This document shows, in pieces, positions 16,258-25,042 of a DNA stretch of 38,018 nucleotides. The stretch is taken from positions 1 through 38,018 of the forward strand of contig CAKZLM010000010.1 in the NCBI GenBank assembly GCA_937126915.1, written 5' to 3'. The translations under genes and the position numbers were made by a program. Below the pieces are notes generated by a model. The model had not been told where the DNA came from, made no database searches, and saw only the letters and a list, made by a program, of their open reading frames with translations. Every line of letters starts with the position of its first letter. Positions within the stretch are counted from its first letter, which is position 1. The stretch is from an uncultured Alphaproteobacteria bacterium. Lineage in GTDB: Bacteria; Pseudomonadota; Alphaproteobacteria; Sphingomonadales; SMXR01.

Positions 16258-16662
16258 GTGATATCTAAACCAGATCCAATCGACGTACACGTAGGATCAC
16301 GTGTTAGATTACGTCGAACATTATTGGGCATGAGCCAAGAAAAGCTTGGTAATGCTCTGGGATTAACATTCCAACAAATTCAGAAATATGAACGCGGTGC
16401 CAACAGAATTGGTTCATCACGTCTTTATCGTCTAGGCCGCATTCTTGATGTGCCTGTCAGCTTCTTTTTCGAAGAAGCGCCAGATGTGATGGCAACTGAT
16501 AAAAAAGGCATGAGCGAAGAAGCGGATACTTTTGAATCAGATAAGTTATCAAAGCGCGAGACCCTAGAATTGGTGCGTGCCTATTATAAAATCACTGACC
16601 CTAAAGTGCGCAAACGCATGTTTGAGCTGGTTAAGGCAGTGGGTAATTCTGCTGACGATTAA
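16258..16662 (+). CDS. XRE-family helix-turn-helix transcriptional regulator
   Basis: A 134-residue DNA-binding protein. The HTH covers about residues 10-65 (RVRLRRTLLGMSQEKLGNAL, then FQQIQKYERGANRI). A linker and a helical C-terminus (ETLELVRAYYKITDPKVRKRMFELVKAVG) follow; this tail is common in alphaproteobacterial XRE proteins. The GTG at 16258 has AAGGTG 7 bases upstream. It is encoded directly before metK, a placement I have seen in other Alphaproteobacteria, which suggests a link to methionine/SAM supply or simply conserved synteny. The target genes are unknown. A terminator at 16691-16715 separates it from metK. Confidence 0.9.
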   Translation: MISKPDPIDVHVGSRVRLRRTLLGMSQEKLGNALGLTFQQIQKYERGANRIGSSRLYRLGRILDVPVSFFFEEAPDVMATDKKGMSEEADTFESDKLSKRETLELVRAYYKITDPKVRKRMFELVKAVGNSADD

Positions 16663-16690
16663 GTCCTTTGAAACAGAATTCTAATGAAAG

Positions 16691-16715
16691 TCGGGCCCTG
16701 TGCCCGATTTTTTTT
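16691..16715 (+). terminator. Rho-independent terminator between the XRE gene and metK
   Basis: TCGGGC (16691-16696) pairs with GCCCGA (16702-16707) around a CCTGT loop, followed by eight T (16708-16715). Confidence 0.85.
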
Positions 16716-16812
16716 GTCTTTGGGCTAAATGCGACCCGGATGAGTTTTTTTATTGTTCTTTCCCAAAGACAATGATATAGGAATTCATAACAATATAAAC
16801 ATTTCTTTATAT
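16716..16812 (+). promoter_or_regulatory. metK upstream element: 9-bp inverted repeat, extended -10 and AT hairpin
   Basis: GTCTTTGGG (16716-16724) and CCCAAAGAC (16762-16770) form a perfect 9-bp inverted repeat enclosing 37 bases. A TGATATAGG extended -10-like sequence follows (16773-16781), and then an AT-only 7-bp hairpin (16793-16799 with 16806-16812) just before the Shine-Dalgarno. If transcription starts at the -10, the 9-bp repeat is an upstream operator. If it starts further upstream, it could be leader RNA. I could not fit a known SAM riboswitch to it. Confidence 0.4.
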
Positions 16813-16832
16813 ACTTTCAATGGAGACGTAAT

Positions 16833-17999
16833 GTGGCTTTAAAGGATTATCTATTTACCAGTGAATCTGTTTCTGAAGGGCATCCTGATAAGGTTGCTGA
16901 TCGCATTTCGGATTCCATAGTAGATATCTTCTTATCGCAACAGCCTGAGGCCCGTGTGGCCGTTGAAACAATGGTGACAACCAACCGCATTGTGTTAGCG
17001 GGGGAGGTGCGCGGCCCTGCCAGTATTACAAAAGATGTCCTAGAAGGTGTGGCAAGACAAGCGGTCAAAGAAATAGGGTATGCTCAAGAGGGCTTCCATT
17101 GGAAAGACGCTGAATTTGAATGTTATGTGCACGAACAATCAGCCCACATTGCCATGGGTGTTGATAGCGGTGAAGATAAAGACGAAGGAGCTGGTGACCA
17201 AGGTATTATGTTTGGTTACGCCTGCGATGAAACCGATGTGTTGATGCCAGCGCCAATTCATTATTCGCATCAAATATTACGAAATTTAGCAAAAGACCGT
17301 CATTCGGGTGCGCAACCGGGTTTAGAGCCTGATTCTAAAAGCCAAGTAACCTTGCGCTATGAAAATGGTGTGCCTGTTGGTGCCGCATCTGTTGTGGTTT
17401 CGACCCAGCATAAAGAAAATTTCTGTGGTGACGAACTGCGGGAATATGTCCGCGGTAAGGTTGAAGCTGTTCTTCCAGAAGGCTGGATGTGCCCAGATGA
17501 AGAGTTTTACGTAAACCCTACAGGTTTGTTTATTATTGGCGGCCCTGATGGTGATGCGGGTCTGACGGGTCGCAAAATCATCGTTGATACTTACGGGGGT
17601 GCAGCGCCGCACGGTGGCGGTGCCTTCTCTGGAAAAGATCCGACCAAGGTTGATCGTTCTGCTGCTTATGTGTCTCGTTATTTGGCGAAAAATGTTGTCG
17701 CAGCTGGCTTGGCGAAAAAATGCACCATTCAGCTGTCATACGCCATTGGTATTTCTAAGCCATTGTCGGTATATGTGGATTTGCATGAAACTGGTAATGT
17801 TGATGAAGAGCGCGTCTCTAAAATTCTTCAAGAATTGGTAGACTTAACGCCGCGCGGTATTCGTACCCACCTTGCGCTTAACAACCCAATTTATAAAGCC
17901 ACATCTGCCTATGGCCACTTTGGCCGTACCCCAACGGAAGATGGTCACTTTACATGGGAACGTACAGATTTGGTTGACGCCTTGCGTAAGGCATTCTAA
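16833..17999 (+). CDS. metK: S-adenosylmethionine synthetase
   Basis: Makes SAM from methionine and ATP in the cytosol, feeding MiaB, TrmB and other methyl transfer. Its 388 residues match the family. The N-terminus [20 protein letters not shown] is the classic signature, with the ATP-site [12 protein letters not shown] at about 117-128 and the C-terminal glycine loop [19 protein letters not shown]. The start is GTG 16833, with GGAG at 16822-16825. An out-of-frame ATG two bases upstream opens the mini-ORF ATG-TGG-CTT-TAA over this start. The gene follows the XRE regulator and precedes trmB. Confidence 0.97.
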   Translation: MALKDYLFTSESVSEGHPDKVADRISDSIVDIFLSQQPEARVAVETMVTTNRIVLAGEVRGPASITKDVLEGVARQAVKEIGYAQEGFHWKDAEFECYVHEQSAHIAMGVDSGEDKDEGAGDQGIMFGYACDETDVLMPAPIHYSHQILRNLAKDRHSGAQPGLEPDSKSQVTLRYENGVPVGAASVVVSTQHKENFCGDELREYVRGKVEAVLPEGWMCPDEEFYVNPTGLFIIGGPDGDAGLTGRKIIVDTYGGAAPHGGGAFSGKDPTKVDRSAAYVSRYLAKNVVAAGLAKKCTIQLSYAIGISKPLSVYVDLHETGNVDEERVSKILQELVDLTPRGIRTHLALNNPIYKATSAYGHFGRTPTEDGHFTWERTDLVDALRKAF

Positions 18000-18016
18000 A
18001 GAAACGATCCAAGGAT

Positions 18017-18047
18017 GGGAGAGGCGCAATCCTCTCCCTTTCACTTT
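18017..18047 (+). terminator. Possible weak terminator after metK
   Basis: A perfect 8-bp stem, GGGAGAGG (18017-18024) with CCTCTCCC (18031-18038), has a 6-base loop. The T-run is interrupted (TTTCACTTTT), so termination may be partial and trmB may be read through. Confidence 0.5.
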
Positions 18048-18062
18048 TAGGAGTGTCGTTTC

Positions 18063-18809
18063 ATGTCGTCTGACCCATCATCACCATCTTCTTCTACAGG
18101 TGCAAAAAGCGCCACGCCTGAGAATCCGCAGCGTTTATATGGCCGCCGTAAAGGCCCAACAATGTCGCAACGCCAAGAGCAGTTGCTTGAAACCTTGTTG
18201 CCAAAAATTCGCGTCCCTGCCGCTAAAGAGATGGATGAGACGATCAACCCAGCCGATTTATTTTCAAAAGAGATCACGGATTACTGGTTTGAGGTTGGAT
18301 TTGGAAAGGGCGAGCATCTTTATTGGCAGGCAGAACATTTCCCGACTACAGGCATGATTGGCTGTGAGTTTTATCTAAACGGTGTTGCCAGCTTATTGGG
18401 TAAGATTGATGAAAACACACGCGATAATATTCGCCTTTATGAAGGCGACGCTCGCCATGTTATGAAAGCCCTGCCTGAGGCCAGCATTGGTCGTGCCTTT
18501 TTATTGCACCCTGATCCATGGCCCAAAAACCGCCATGCAAAACGCCGCTTTGTCAGCCAAGAAAACCTTGATCTGTTTGCCCGTTTGTTAAAAGATAATT
18601 GCGAACTGCGCATTGGAACGGATCATCCTGTTTATGCCCGCTGGACCATGCTGCAAATGAGCCTGCGTGATGATTTTGTTTGGATGGCAGAAGGTCCGGA
18701 TGATTGGCGTAAAAGCCCAGCTGATTGGCCCGAAACACGCTATGAACAAAAAGCCAAAGACGGCATCCCTGTTTACCTACGTTTTAAGCGATTAGCGCGC
18801 ACCAAATAG
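18063..18809 (+). CDS. trmB: tRNA (guanine-N7-)-methyltransferase TrmB
   Basis: Methylates G46 of tRNA at N7 using SAM. The SAM-binding motif is EVGFGKGEHL (about residues 77-86, a form of E-x-G-x-G-x-G). The catalytic-region signature FLLHPDPWPKNRHAKRRFV is diagnostic of the family. The 248 residues include a ~35-residue Ser/Pro-rich N-terminal extension before YGRRKGPTMS. AGGAG at 18049-18053 precedes the ATG. The metK-trmB order puts SAM synthesis next to a SAM user. It is followed by a terminator-like hairpin in the rimP leader. Confidence 0.96.
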   Translation: MSSDPSSPSSSTGAKSATPENPQRLYGRRKGPTMSQRQEQLLETLLPKIRVPAAKEMDETINPADLFSKEITDYWFEVGFGKGEHLYWQAEHFPTTGMIGCEFYLNGVASLLGKIDENTRDNIRLYEGDARHVMKALPEASIGRAFLLHPDPWPKNRHAKRRFVSQENLDLFARLLKDNCELRIGTDHPVYARWTMLQMSLRDDFVWMAEGPDDWRKSPADWPETRYEQKAKDGIPVYLRFKRLARTK

Positions 18810-18864
18810 GGCTTAAATTAGCCCCATGATAAAACACTTGATTCTCTGCCTATTTGGCTGTAGT

Positions 18865-18894
18865 TTGCGCACAGTTTCATGATTCTAATATGAT
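18865..18894 (+). promoter_or_regulatory. Candidate promoter of the rimP-nusA-infB operon
   Basis: TTGCGC (18865-18870), 18 bases, then TATGAT (18889-18894). The inferred start is near 18900, directly before the hairpin at 18902-18926. It rests on consensus match only. Confidence 0.4.
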
Positions 18895-18901
18895 GATGTG
18901 G

Positions 18902-18926
18902 AAGTGGGCGAGAGCCCGCTTTTTTT
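18902..18926 (+). terminator. Intrinsic terminator in the rimP-nusA leader (trmB terminator or attenuator)
   Basis: An 8-bp stem with one G-U pair (18902-18909 with 18914-18921), a GAGA tetraloop and T to 18926. It lies 61 bases before the rimP start. It may simply end trmB transcripts, or it may attenuate the nusA operon if the promoter at 18865-18894 is real. Confidence 0.75.
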
Positions 18927-18987
18927 GTTATTAGGACCCTTGTTATCATTGGAATGATGAGAAATTGCTTTTAAGGAACGTGCTTTA

Positions 18988-19485
18988 ATGATTTTGGAAA
19001 AACACCCAAGCCTGCATGATATGATTGAACCTGTGGTCACTGACCTTGGTTTTGAATTGGTGCGTGTGGCTGTCATGGGTGCGCAAAAAGCGGTGTTGCA
19101 AATTATGGTCGAAGGGCCTGATGGCAATATTTCTATTGATGATTGTGCCAAGGTTTCGCGCGAGGTGTCTGCCCTTTTGGATGTGGAAGACCCGATTAAA
19201 AGTGATTTCGTATTAGAAGTAAGCTCTCCAGGTCTTGACCGCCCTTTAACACGGGTCAAAGATTTTGAGCGTTTTGCTGGTTTTGAAATAAAACTAGAAA
19301 CCACCGAAGCTATTAATGGTCAACGCCGCTTTAAAGGCCCTTTGACCAAGGTGACGGAAGCGGTGATTTCAATCACCACCCAAGAAGGTGACTTTGATAT
19401 TGAGTTTAGCAATATTCAAAAAGCCAAATTGGTTATTACAGATGACTTAATTAAGGCATCGCAAAAAGATCAGCTTTTGAGCTAA
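18988..19485 (+). CDS. rimP: RimP, 30S ribosome maturation factor
   Basis: RimP helps assemble the 30S subunit. The 165 residues show the conserved N-domain (LGFELVRVAVMGAQKAVLQI, then DGNISIDDCAKVSREVSALL) and EVSSPGLDRPLTRVKDFERF, the most diagnostic stretch, followed by the small SH3-like C-domain. AAGGA at 18973-18977 supports the ATG. It is the first gene of the rimP-nusA-ylxR-infB-rbfA-truB-rpsO unit, a widely conserved order. Confidence 0.95.
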   Translation: MILEKHPSLHDMIEPVVTDLGFELVRVAVMGAQKAVLQIMVEGPDGNISIDDCAKVSREVSALLDVEDPIKSDFVLEVSSPGLDRPLTRVKDFERFAGFEIKLETTEAINGQRRFKGPLTKVTEAVISITTQEGDFDIEFSNIQKAKLVITDDLIKASQKDQLLS

Positions 19486-19549
19486 AACCTATTTTGCGAT
19501 GATACTGACAAATCAAGTCGGGCATGGCCCGCAAATCGGAGTATGACAT

Positions 19550-21157
19550 ATGGTGCTGGCGATTGGTGCGAACAGATTAGAGCTTTTGCAAATTGCAGAC
19601 GCTGTTGCGCGTGAAAAATCCATCGATAAAGGCATTGTGCTTGAAGCAATGGAAGAAGCCATTCAAAAGGCGGCTCGTGCCCGTTATGGCGCTGAGAATG
19701 AAATTCGTGCCCAGATTGATCGTAAAAACGGTGACATTCGTTTGTTCCGCATGTTGGAAGTGGTTGAGCATGTTGAAAACCATGCCACTCAAATCACTCA
19801 AAAAGAAGCGCAATTGGATAAAGAAGGCGTTGAAATAGGTGAATTTATTGCCCAATCACTGCCGCCAATTGATTATAGCCGCATCGGTGCGCAAACGGCC
19901 AAACAAGTGATTGTTCAAAAAGTACGTGAAGCCGAGCGTGAGCGTCAATATGAAGAATTTAAAGATCGTGTTGGTGAAGTTGTTTCTGGCATGATTAAGC
20001 GCGTTGAATATGGCAACGTGATCGTTGATTTGGGTCGCGCCGAGGCCATCATGCGCCGTGACCAAGTGATCCCGCGTGAACATATGCGCCAAAACGAGCG
20101 TGTGCGTTGCTTTATTAAAGATGTGCGACGCGAAAACCGTGGTCCACAAATTTTCTTATCACGCACTGCCCCAGAATTTATGAAAGAATTATTTACCCAA
20201 GAAGTGCCGGAAATTTATGACGGTGTTATCGAGGTGAAATCTGTTGCTCGTGACCCGGGTAGCCGCGCTAAAATTGCCGTTGTATCAACCGATTCATCGA
20301 TTGACCCAGTAGGCGCCTGTGTGGGTATGCGTGGTAGCCGTGTTCAAGCGGTTGTTAATGAATTGCAAGGCGAGAAGATTGACATCATTCAATGGTCTGC
20401 TGATCCAGCAACCTTTATCGTAAACGCTTTGGCCCCAGCCAATGTTGTGAAGGTGGTGATGGATGAAAGCCGTAACCGTATTGAGGTTGTTGTGCCTGAT
20501 GATCAGTTAAGCTTGGCGATCGGTCGTCGTGGCCAAAACGTTCGTTTGGCCTCACAGCTTACGGGTTGGACCATCGACATCATGACTGAGGCGGAAGAAT
20601 CAGAGCGTCGTCAAGAAGAGTTTAATGCCTTGACCAAAAACTTTGTTGCTGCCTTGGATGTTGATGAAACATTGGCGCAATTGTTGGTGGCTGAAGGTTT
20701 CTCTGACATTGAAGAAGTAGCCTATGTTGAGCCATCTGAATTGATGAGCATTGAAGGCTTTGATGAAGACTTGGTAGCGGAACTGCAAAAACGTGCAACC
20801 GATGCCATTGAATCTGCCGAACGTGAGGCGGAAGAGCGTCGCCTAGAACTTGGTGTATCTGACGAGTTGGCTGAGTTGGGCTTAAACGCCCAAATGATGG
20901 CTGCTGTTGGTGAAGATGGTGTCAAAACCATGGAAGACTTTGCTGGTTATGCGGCTGACGAGTTAACATCACCAGAAGATGGCGTTTTAAAAGCCTTTAA
21001 CATTGCTGAGGAAGATGCCGAAGCGGTGATTATGGAAGCCCGTCGTCGTGTGGGTTGGATCACCGAAGCGGAAGAAGCCGCAGAAGAAGCCGCAGAAGAA
21101 GCGACTGATGAGGCTGAGGCTGCTGAAGGTGAAGCTGCAAGCGAAGACGAGGCCTAA
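19550..21157 (+). CDS. nusA: Transcription termination/antitermination factor NusA
   Basis: NusA binds RNA polymerase and nascent RNA, influencing pausing, intrinsic termination and antitermination. Domain order over 535 residues: N-terminal polymerase-binding domain (1-~125), S1 domain (~135-200, VVSGMIKRVEYGNVIVDLGRAE), KH1 (~230-300) and KH2 (~300-350, with SLAIGRRGQNVRLASQLTGW). Two helix-hairpin-helix acidic repeats (~360-490) follow, then a very acidic Glu/Ala tail. The extended C-terminus with AR-like repeats is typical of proteobacteria. GGAG lies at 19538-19541. Coupled with rimP upstream; autoregulation through the leader terminator is possible. Confidence 0.97.
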   Translation: MVLAIGANRLELLQIADAVAREKSIDKGIVLEAMEEAIQKAARARYGAENEIRAQIDRKNGDIRLFRMLEVVEHVENHATQITQKEAQLDKEGVEIGEFIAQSLPPIDYSRIGAQTAKQVIVQKVREAERERQYEEFKDRVGEVVSGMIKRVEYGNVIVDLGRAEAIMRRDQVIPREHMRQNERVRCFIKDVRRENRGPQIFLSRTAPEFMKELFTQEVPEIYDGVIEVKSVARDPGSRAKIAVVSTDSSIDPVGACVGMRGSRVQAVVNELQGEKIDIIQWSADPATFIVNALAPANVVKVVMDESRNRIEVVVPDDQLSLAIGRRGQNVRLASQLTGWTIDIMTEAEESERRQEEFNALTKNFVAALDVDETLAQLLVAEGFSDIEEVAYVEPSELMSIEGFDEDLVAELQKRATDAIESAEREAEERRLELGVSDELAELGLNAQMMAAVGEDGVKTMEDFAGYAADELTSPEDGVLKAFNIAEEDAEAVIMEARRRVGWITEAEEAAEEAAEEATDEAEAAEGEAASEDEA

Positions 21158-21190
21158 TCGCCCTGTCTAGAAGATTGGACCAAACGGATT

Positions 21191-21799
21191 ATGTCAAAGA
21201 GTGTGACCCGTACTTGTCAGTTAACTGGCACCGAGCGTAGCACCAGAGAAATGATCCGTTTGGTGATCGACCCCGAAGGGGTTGTGGTGCCAGATTTGGC
21301 AGAAAAATTACCTGGTCGAGGGGTTTGGATAACAGCGTCAAAGGCGTTGTTGGAAAAAGCCGAGGCCGATAAAAAGTGGCCATCACCCTTGGCGCGCGGC
21401 TTTAAAACCGGGCCCATTAAGGTTAGCGATAAACCGTTATCCTTAATGATTGATGAGTTGCTTCAGCGCAAATGCCTATCCCAAATTGGGTTAGAGCGCA
21501 AAAAAGGGATGCTGATCCCTGGCTTTGAAAAGGTCAAAAAAGCACTGGCAAATGGTCGGGCAAGCGCCCTTATCATTGCCAATGATGCGGCAGAGGATAG
21601 CGAGCAATCCTTGCTTAATTTGGCGCGTCACACAGCAAAAGATTTGCCACAGGTACGGTTGTTTAGCCGCGATCAGTTGGCGCAATCTTTGGGTCGGGAA
21701 ACAGTGGTTTTTCTGGCTTGGACAGGAGTTCAAACAGAAGGGCGGTTTTGGCTGGATTTACAGCGATTATCGCAGTTCAGAGAGAATTCTGTGTCTTAA
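21191..21799 (+). CDS. YlxR-type RNA-binding protein fused to an L7Ae-like domain
   Basis: A 202-residue protein encoded between nusA and infB, as in most bacteria. The N-terminal YlxR (DUF448) domain (~5-85) shows RTCQLTG and PDLAEKLPGRGVWI. The C-terminal half (~105-195: KKGMLIPGFEKVKKALANGR and FSRDQLAQSLGRETVVFLAW) resembles the ribosomal L7Ae/L30e-like RNA-binding fold. The two-domain form is common in Alphaproteobacteria. YlxR is an RNA-binding protein linked to RNase P or transcription in some species; its role here is unknown. Confidence 0.88.
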   Translation: MSKSVTRTCQLTGTERSTREMIRLVIDPEGVVVPDLAEKLPGRGVWITASKALLEKAEADKKWPSPLARGFKTGPIKVSDKPLSLMIDELLQRKCLSQIGLERKKGMLIPGFEKVKKALANGRASALIIANDAAEDSEQSLLNLARHTAKDLPQVRLFSRDQLAQSLGRETVVFLAWTGVQTEGRFWLDLQRLSQFRENSVS

Positions 21800-21867
21800 T
21801 TGAGAGAATTGAGTTAAATTAAAACGGTTATTGGCAACCGTGAACATGACTGAAGGCAAGAGGCAGT

Positions 21868-24534
21868 ATGAGCGAAGATCGCAAACTGACATTAGGATCC
21901 AACAAACTTGGCTTGAACAAGGGTGGTGACAGTGGTCGTCCACGTCAAAACTTCAGTCAGGGCCGTAACAAGCCCGTTGTTGTTGAGCGTAAAAAGCGTC
22001 GCATTTTCAAAAAAGATGGTGCTGATGCACCAGCAGTTGAAACCTCAACGGCGAAACCTAAAACTTCTTTGAAGGTGCCCGGTGCGGCTGAGAAAAAAGA
22101 AACAACGCTGACCAATGCCGAGCATGAAGCACGTGCTGCAGCCTTAAAGCAAGCCGCTGCTGATGAAGCCAAGCGTAAGGCTGAAGAAGAAGCCCGCAAA
22201 AAAGCTGAAGAAGAGCGTAAGAAAAAAGAAGCAGCTGCCGCTGCTGCCGCCGCTGCCGCTGCTAAAGAAGCGGGTGAAGAAGCGCCACAGGTTGTTGCTA
22301 AGACGGAAGAAGCTGCCCCTGCAAAAGCAGATGCGCCTAAGGCAAAAGCCAAAACAGAAGAAGAGGTGGCTGAGGATGAAGCCCGCCGCCTAGCAGAAGA
22401 AGCTGCCCAAAAAGCCGCGCAAGAAAAGGCCCGCAAGAAAAAAGAAGCGGAAGACCGCAAAGCCGCGGAAGCAGCCAAGCAAGAAAAATCGGCTGAGACC
22501 AGCAAAAAAGATAGCGATGCCGCTAAAACATTAGCGGCTAAACGCGCTCTTGATGCGCGCCGTGAAAATGAAGAAGATCAACGCCGCAAAAAAGACGCTA
22601 AGAAAAAAGCCTCTAAGGTTGTGCGTAACCCTAATGATCGCCGACGTGGCAAATTGTCGGTTAACCGCGCCTTTGACGGTGATGAAGGTTATCGTCAACG
22701 CTCAATGGCGTCATTAAAGCGCGCCCAAGCCAAGCAAAAGCGTCAATTGCATGGTGATGATAAGCCAAAGCAGAAGAAAAAACGCGAAGTGGTTGTGCCT
22801 GAGGCGATCACGGTTCAAGAATTATCAAACCGTATGGCTGAAAAGGTCACAGACGTTATTAAGTTTTTGATGGGCATGGGCGTTTTAGCCACTATCAATG
22901 AAGTAATTGACCAAGATACTGCTGAATTGGTTGTGGCTGAATTTGGCCACGAATTAAAGCGTGTAAGCGATGCTGACGTTGAGGTTGGCTTGTTTGGTGA
23001 GGCAGACAACGAAGAAGACATGGACCCACGTGCTCCTGTGATCACTGTAATGGGCCACGTTGACCATGGTAAAACCTCGCTTTTGGATGCCCTGCGCAAA
23101 ACTGACGTTGTTGCGGGCGAAGCAGGCGGCATCACCCAGCATATCGGTGCTTATCAAGTAACCTTGGCGGGTGGTGAGAAAATGACCTTCCTTGATACGC
23201 CAGGCCACGAAGCCTTCACGGCGATGCGTGCCCGTGGTGCCTCGGTAACGGACATTGTTATTTTGGTGGTGGCTGCCGATGACGGCATCATGCCTCAAAC
23301 CATTGAAGCTATCAGCCACGCTAAAGAAGCCAAAGTGCCGATGATTATTGCCATCAACAAAATGGACAAAGAAGGCGCTAACCCTGATCGTGTTCGTCAA
23401 GAGTTGTTGCAGCACGAAGTGGTGGTTGAAAGCTATTCTGGTGATGTTATTGATGTTGAAATCTCTGCCAAGCAAGGCACTGGCCTTGATAAGCTGCAAG
23501 AGATGATCATGTTGCAAGCCGAAGTGATGGAATTGAAAGCCAATGCTGACCGTAATGGTGAAGGTGTGGTGGTTGAAGCCCAGCTTGATAAAGGCCGTGG
23601 CCCTGTGGCAACCGTGTTGGTGAAACGCGGTACTCTTAGCGTTGGTGACATTTTTGTTGCCGGTAACGAATGGGGTAAGGTGCGTGCCTTGGTTAATGAT
23701 CATGGTCAACAAGTTGATTCAGCGGGTCCATCAGTACCAGTTGAAATTTTGGGTCTAAACGGTACGCCAGCGGCGGGTGATGATTTCGCCGTGGTTGAAA
23801 ACGAGGCCCGTGCCCGTGAAATTACCGCGTATCGTCAAAACCAAGCCAAAAACGCCCGTGTTGGTGGTGGTAACAAGCAATCACTTGAAGCAATGTTCAC
23901 AGCCTTGAAAGAAAACCAAGCGGAAGAGTTTCCATTGGTTGTTAAGGCTGACGTACAAGGCTCGCTTGAGGCCATTCATGGCGCCCTTGAAAAACTGGGC
24001 AATGATGAAGTGCAAGCCCGTATCATTCATGGTGCCGTTGGTGGTATCACTGAATCTGACGTTATTTTGGCGTCTGCATCAAATGCGCCGATCATTGGCT
24101 TTAACGTGCGTGCCAACAAACAGGCCCGTGAGCATGCTAACCGTGACGGTGTGCCGATCCAGTATTTCTCAATCATCTATGATTTGGTTGATTTTGTGAA
24201 AGAAGGTATGGAAGGCCGCTTGGCACCAATGGTCGAAGAAAATGTTCTTGGCTATGGTGAAATTAAAGATGTCTTCAGCGCTGGTAAGGTGGGCAAAGCC
24301 GCTGGTGTGTTTGTCACCGAAGGTGTTGTTAAGAAAGATGCTAAGGTTCGCTTAACCCGTAACGATGTTGTGGTATACGAAGGTGCCTTAACCAACCTAC
24401 GTCGCTTTAAAGATGATGTGGCTGAGGTACGCGCGGGTACTGAGTGTGGTTTGACCTTAGAAAACTTCACCGATATGAAAGCAGGCGACAACCTTGAAAT
24501 TTACGAATTGATTGAAAGCGCTCGTACCCTATAA
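21868..24534 (+). CDS. infB: Translation initiation factor IF-2
   Basis: The GTPase that brings fMet-tRNA to the 30S P site and promotes subunit joining. In its 888 residues, a long Ala/Lys/Glu-rich N-terminal region (~40-270, low complexity, likely helical) precedes the IF2_N domain ([20 protein letters not shown]). The G domain opens with GHVDHGKT (396-403), followed by DTPGHEAF and NKMD. Domains II, III and IV follow to the end. The N-terminal repeat-like composition is normal for IF-2. It lies in the nusA-ylxR-infB-rbfA operon. Confidence 0.98.
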   Translation: MSEDRKLTLGSNKLGLNKGGDSGRPRQNFSQGRNKPVVVERKKRRIFKKDGADAPAVETSTAKPKTSLKVPGAAEKKETTLTNAEHEARAAALKQAAADEAKRKAEEEARKKAEEERKKKEAAAAAAAAAAAKEAGEEAPQVVAKTEEAAPAKADAPKAKAKTEEEVAEDEARRLAEEAAQKAAQEKARKKKEAEDRKAAEAAKQEKSAETSKKDSDAAKTLAAKRALDARRENEEDQRRKKDAKKKASKVVRNPNDRRRGKLSVNRAFDGDEGYRQRSMASLKRAQAKQKRQLHGDDKPKQKKKREVVVPEAITVQELSNRMAEKVTDVIKFLMGMGVLATINEVIDQDTAELVVAEFGHELKRVSDADVEVGLFGEADNEEDMDPRAPVITVMGHVDHGKTSLLDALRKTDVVAGEAGGITQHIGAYQVTLAGGEKMTFLDTPGHEAFTAMRARGASVTDIVILVVAADDGIMPQTIEAISHAKEAKVPMIIAINKMDKEGANPDRVRQELLQHEVVVESYSGDVIDVEISAKQGTGLDKLQEMIMLQAEVMELKANADRNGEGVVVEAQLDKGRGPVATVLVKRGTLSVGDIFVAGNEWGKVRALVNDHGQQVDSAGPSVPVEILGLNGTPAAGDDFAVVENEARAREITAYRQNQAKNARVGGGNKQSLEAMFTALKENQAEEFPLVVKADVQGSLEAIHGALEKLGNDEVQARIIHGAVGGITESDVILASASNAPIIGFNVRANKQAREHANRDGVPIQYFSIIYDLVDFVKEGMEGRLAPMVEENVLGYGEIKDVFSAGKVGKAAGVFVTEGVVKKDAKVRLTRNDVVVYEGALTNLRRFKDDVAEVRAGTECGLTLENFTDMKAGDNLEIYELIESARTL

Positions 24535-24560
24535 GGGGCTTTTAATCAGGGTTATTTGAG

Positions 24561-24586
24561 GGCGGGCTTTCATCAGGCCCGCCTTT
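24561..24586 (+). terminator. Possible weak terminator between infB and rbfA
   Basis: GGCGGGC (24561-24567) pairs with GCCCGCC (24577-24583) around a 9-base loop, followed by only four T. It probably reduces rather than blocks transcription into rbfA. It could also protect an mRNA 3' end. Confidence 0.5.
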
Positions 24587-24605
24587 TCCGTTAAAGGAAA
24601 ATCAC

Positions 24606-25034
24606 ATGTCTCGATTTAAGGAAAATCAATCAGGTGGACGCAGCGTGCGTTTGTTGCGAGTGGGTGAAAGTGTGCGCCATGCCTTATCGCAAATTTTAAT
24701 GCGTGGCGATGTACAAGATGATGATTTGATCAAAACACCTGTCACTGTGACCGAGGTGAAGGTCAGCCCAGACCTGCGCAATGCAACGGTTTATTTCTTG
24801 CCCCTTGGTGGTGAGAAAAAAGATGTGATTAAGGCCGCCTTAAAACGCAATTCTGCCTATATTCGGGGACAATTGGCAAAGGCGGTTCATATGAAATATT
24901 TGCCCGCCTTGCGGTTTGAATTGGACCCTTCATTTGATGAAGCGGGTAAGGTGAATGACCTGTTGGCATCGGCCCATGTCCGTCAAGATATCTCATCCGC
25001 CCCTAAAGCCAATGATGGCGACGAAGAAGAGTAA
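24606..25034 (+). CDS. rbfA: RbfA, 30S ribosome-binding factor
   Basis: A small KH-fold protein that binds the 30S subunit and aids 16S rRNA 5'-end maturation. Of its 142 residues, RLLRVGESVRHALSQILMRG and VTVTEVKVSPDLRNATVYFL are the diagnostic stretches, and LRFELDPSFDEAGKVNDLL ends the domain. A ~15-residue acidic tail follows. AAAGGAAAA precedes the ATG. truB starts 9 bases after the stop. Confidence 0.96.
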   Translation: MSRFKENQSGGRSVRLLRVGESVRHALSQILMRGDVQDDDLIKTPVTVTEVKVSPDLRNATVYFLPLGGEKKDVIKAALKRNSAYIRGQLAKAVHMKYLPALRFELDPSFDEAGKVNDLLASAHVRQDISSAPKANDGDEEE

Positions 25035-25042
25035 GCTTATTC

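Noticed and set aside
16691-16740. Possible SAM-II riboswitch before metK, because GCTAAA occurs at 16724-16729 after a GC-rich stem
   Set aside because: The GC stem is followed by eight T, a terminator feature, and I could not form the pseudoknot expected of SAM-II. An Infernal search with Rfam SAM families would settle it.
18826-18882. 18-codon ORF (MIKHLILCLFGC...) in the rimP leader, possibly a leader peptide
   Set aside because: No clear ribosome site, no run of regulatory codons, and it ends before the terminator without an alternative pairing that it could control.
21957-22505. Long Ala/Ser-rich minus-strand frame opposite infB
   Set aside because: It is the antisense shadow of the low-complexity Ala/Lys/Glu region of IF-2; composition explains the open frame.
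22140-22620. Repeat-like region in infB as a possible repeat element
   Set aside because: It is the Ala/Lys/Glu-rich linker normal for bacterial IF-2, not a separate DNA repeat family.
22954-23712. 252-residue minus-strand frame opposite infB
   Set aside because: The plus strand encodes the conserved IF-2 G domain here; the His/Asn-rich minus product has no family features.
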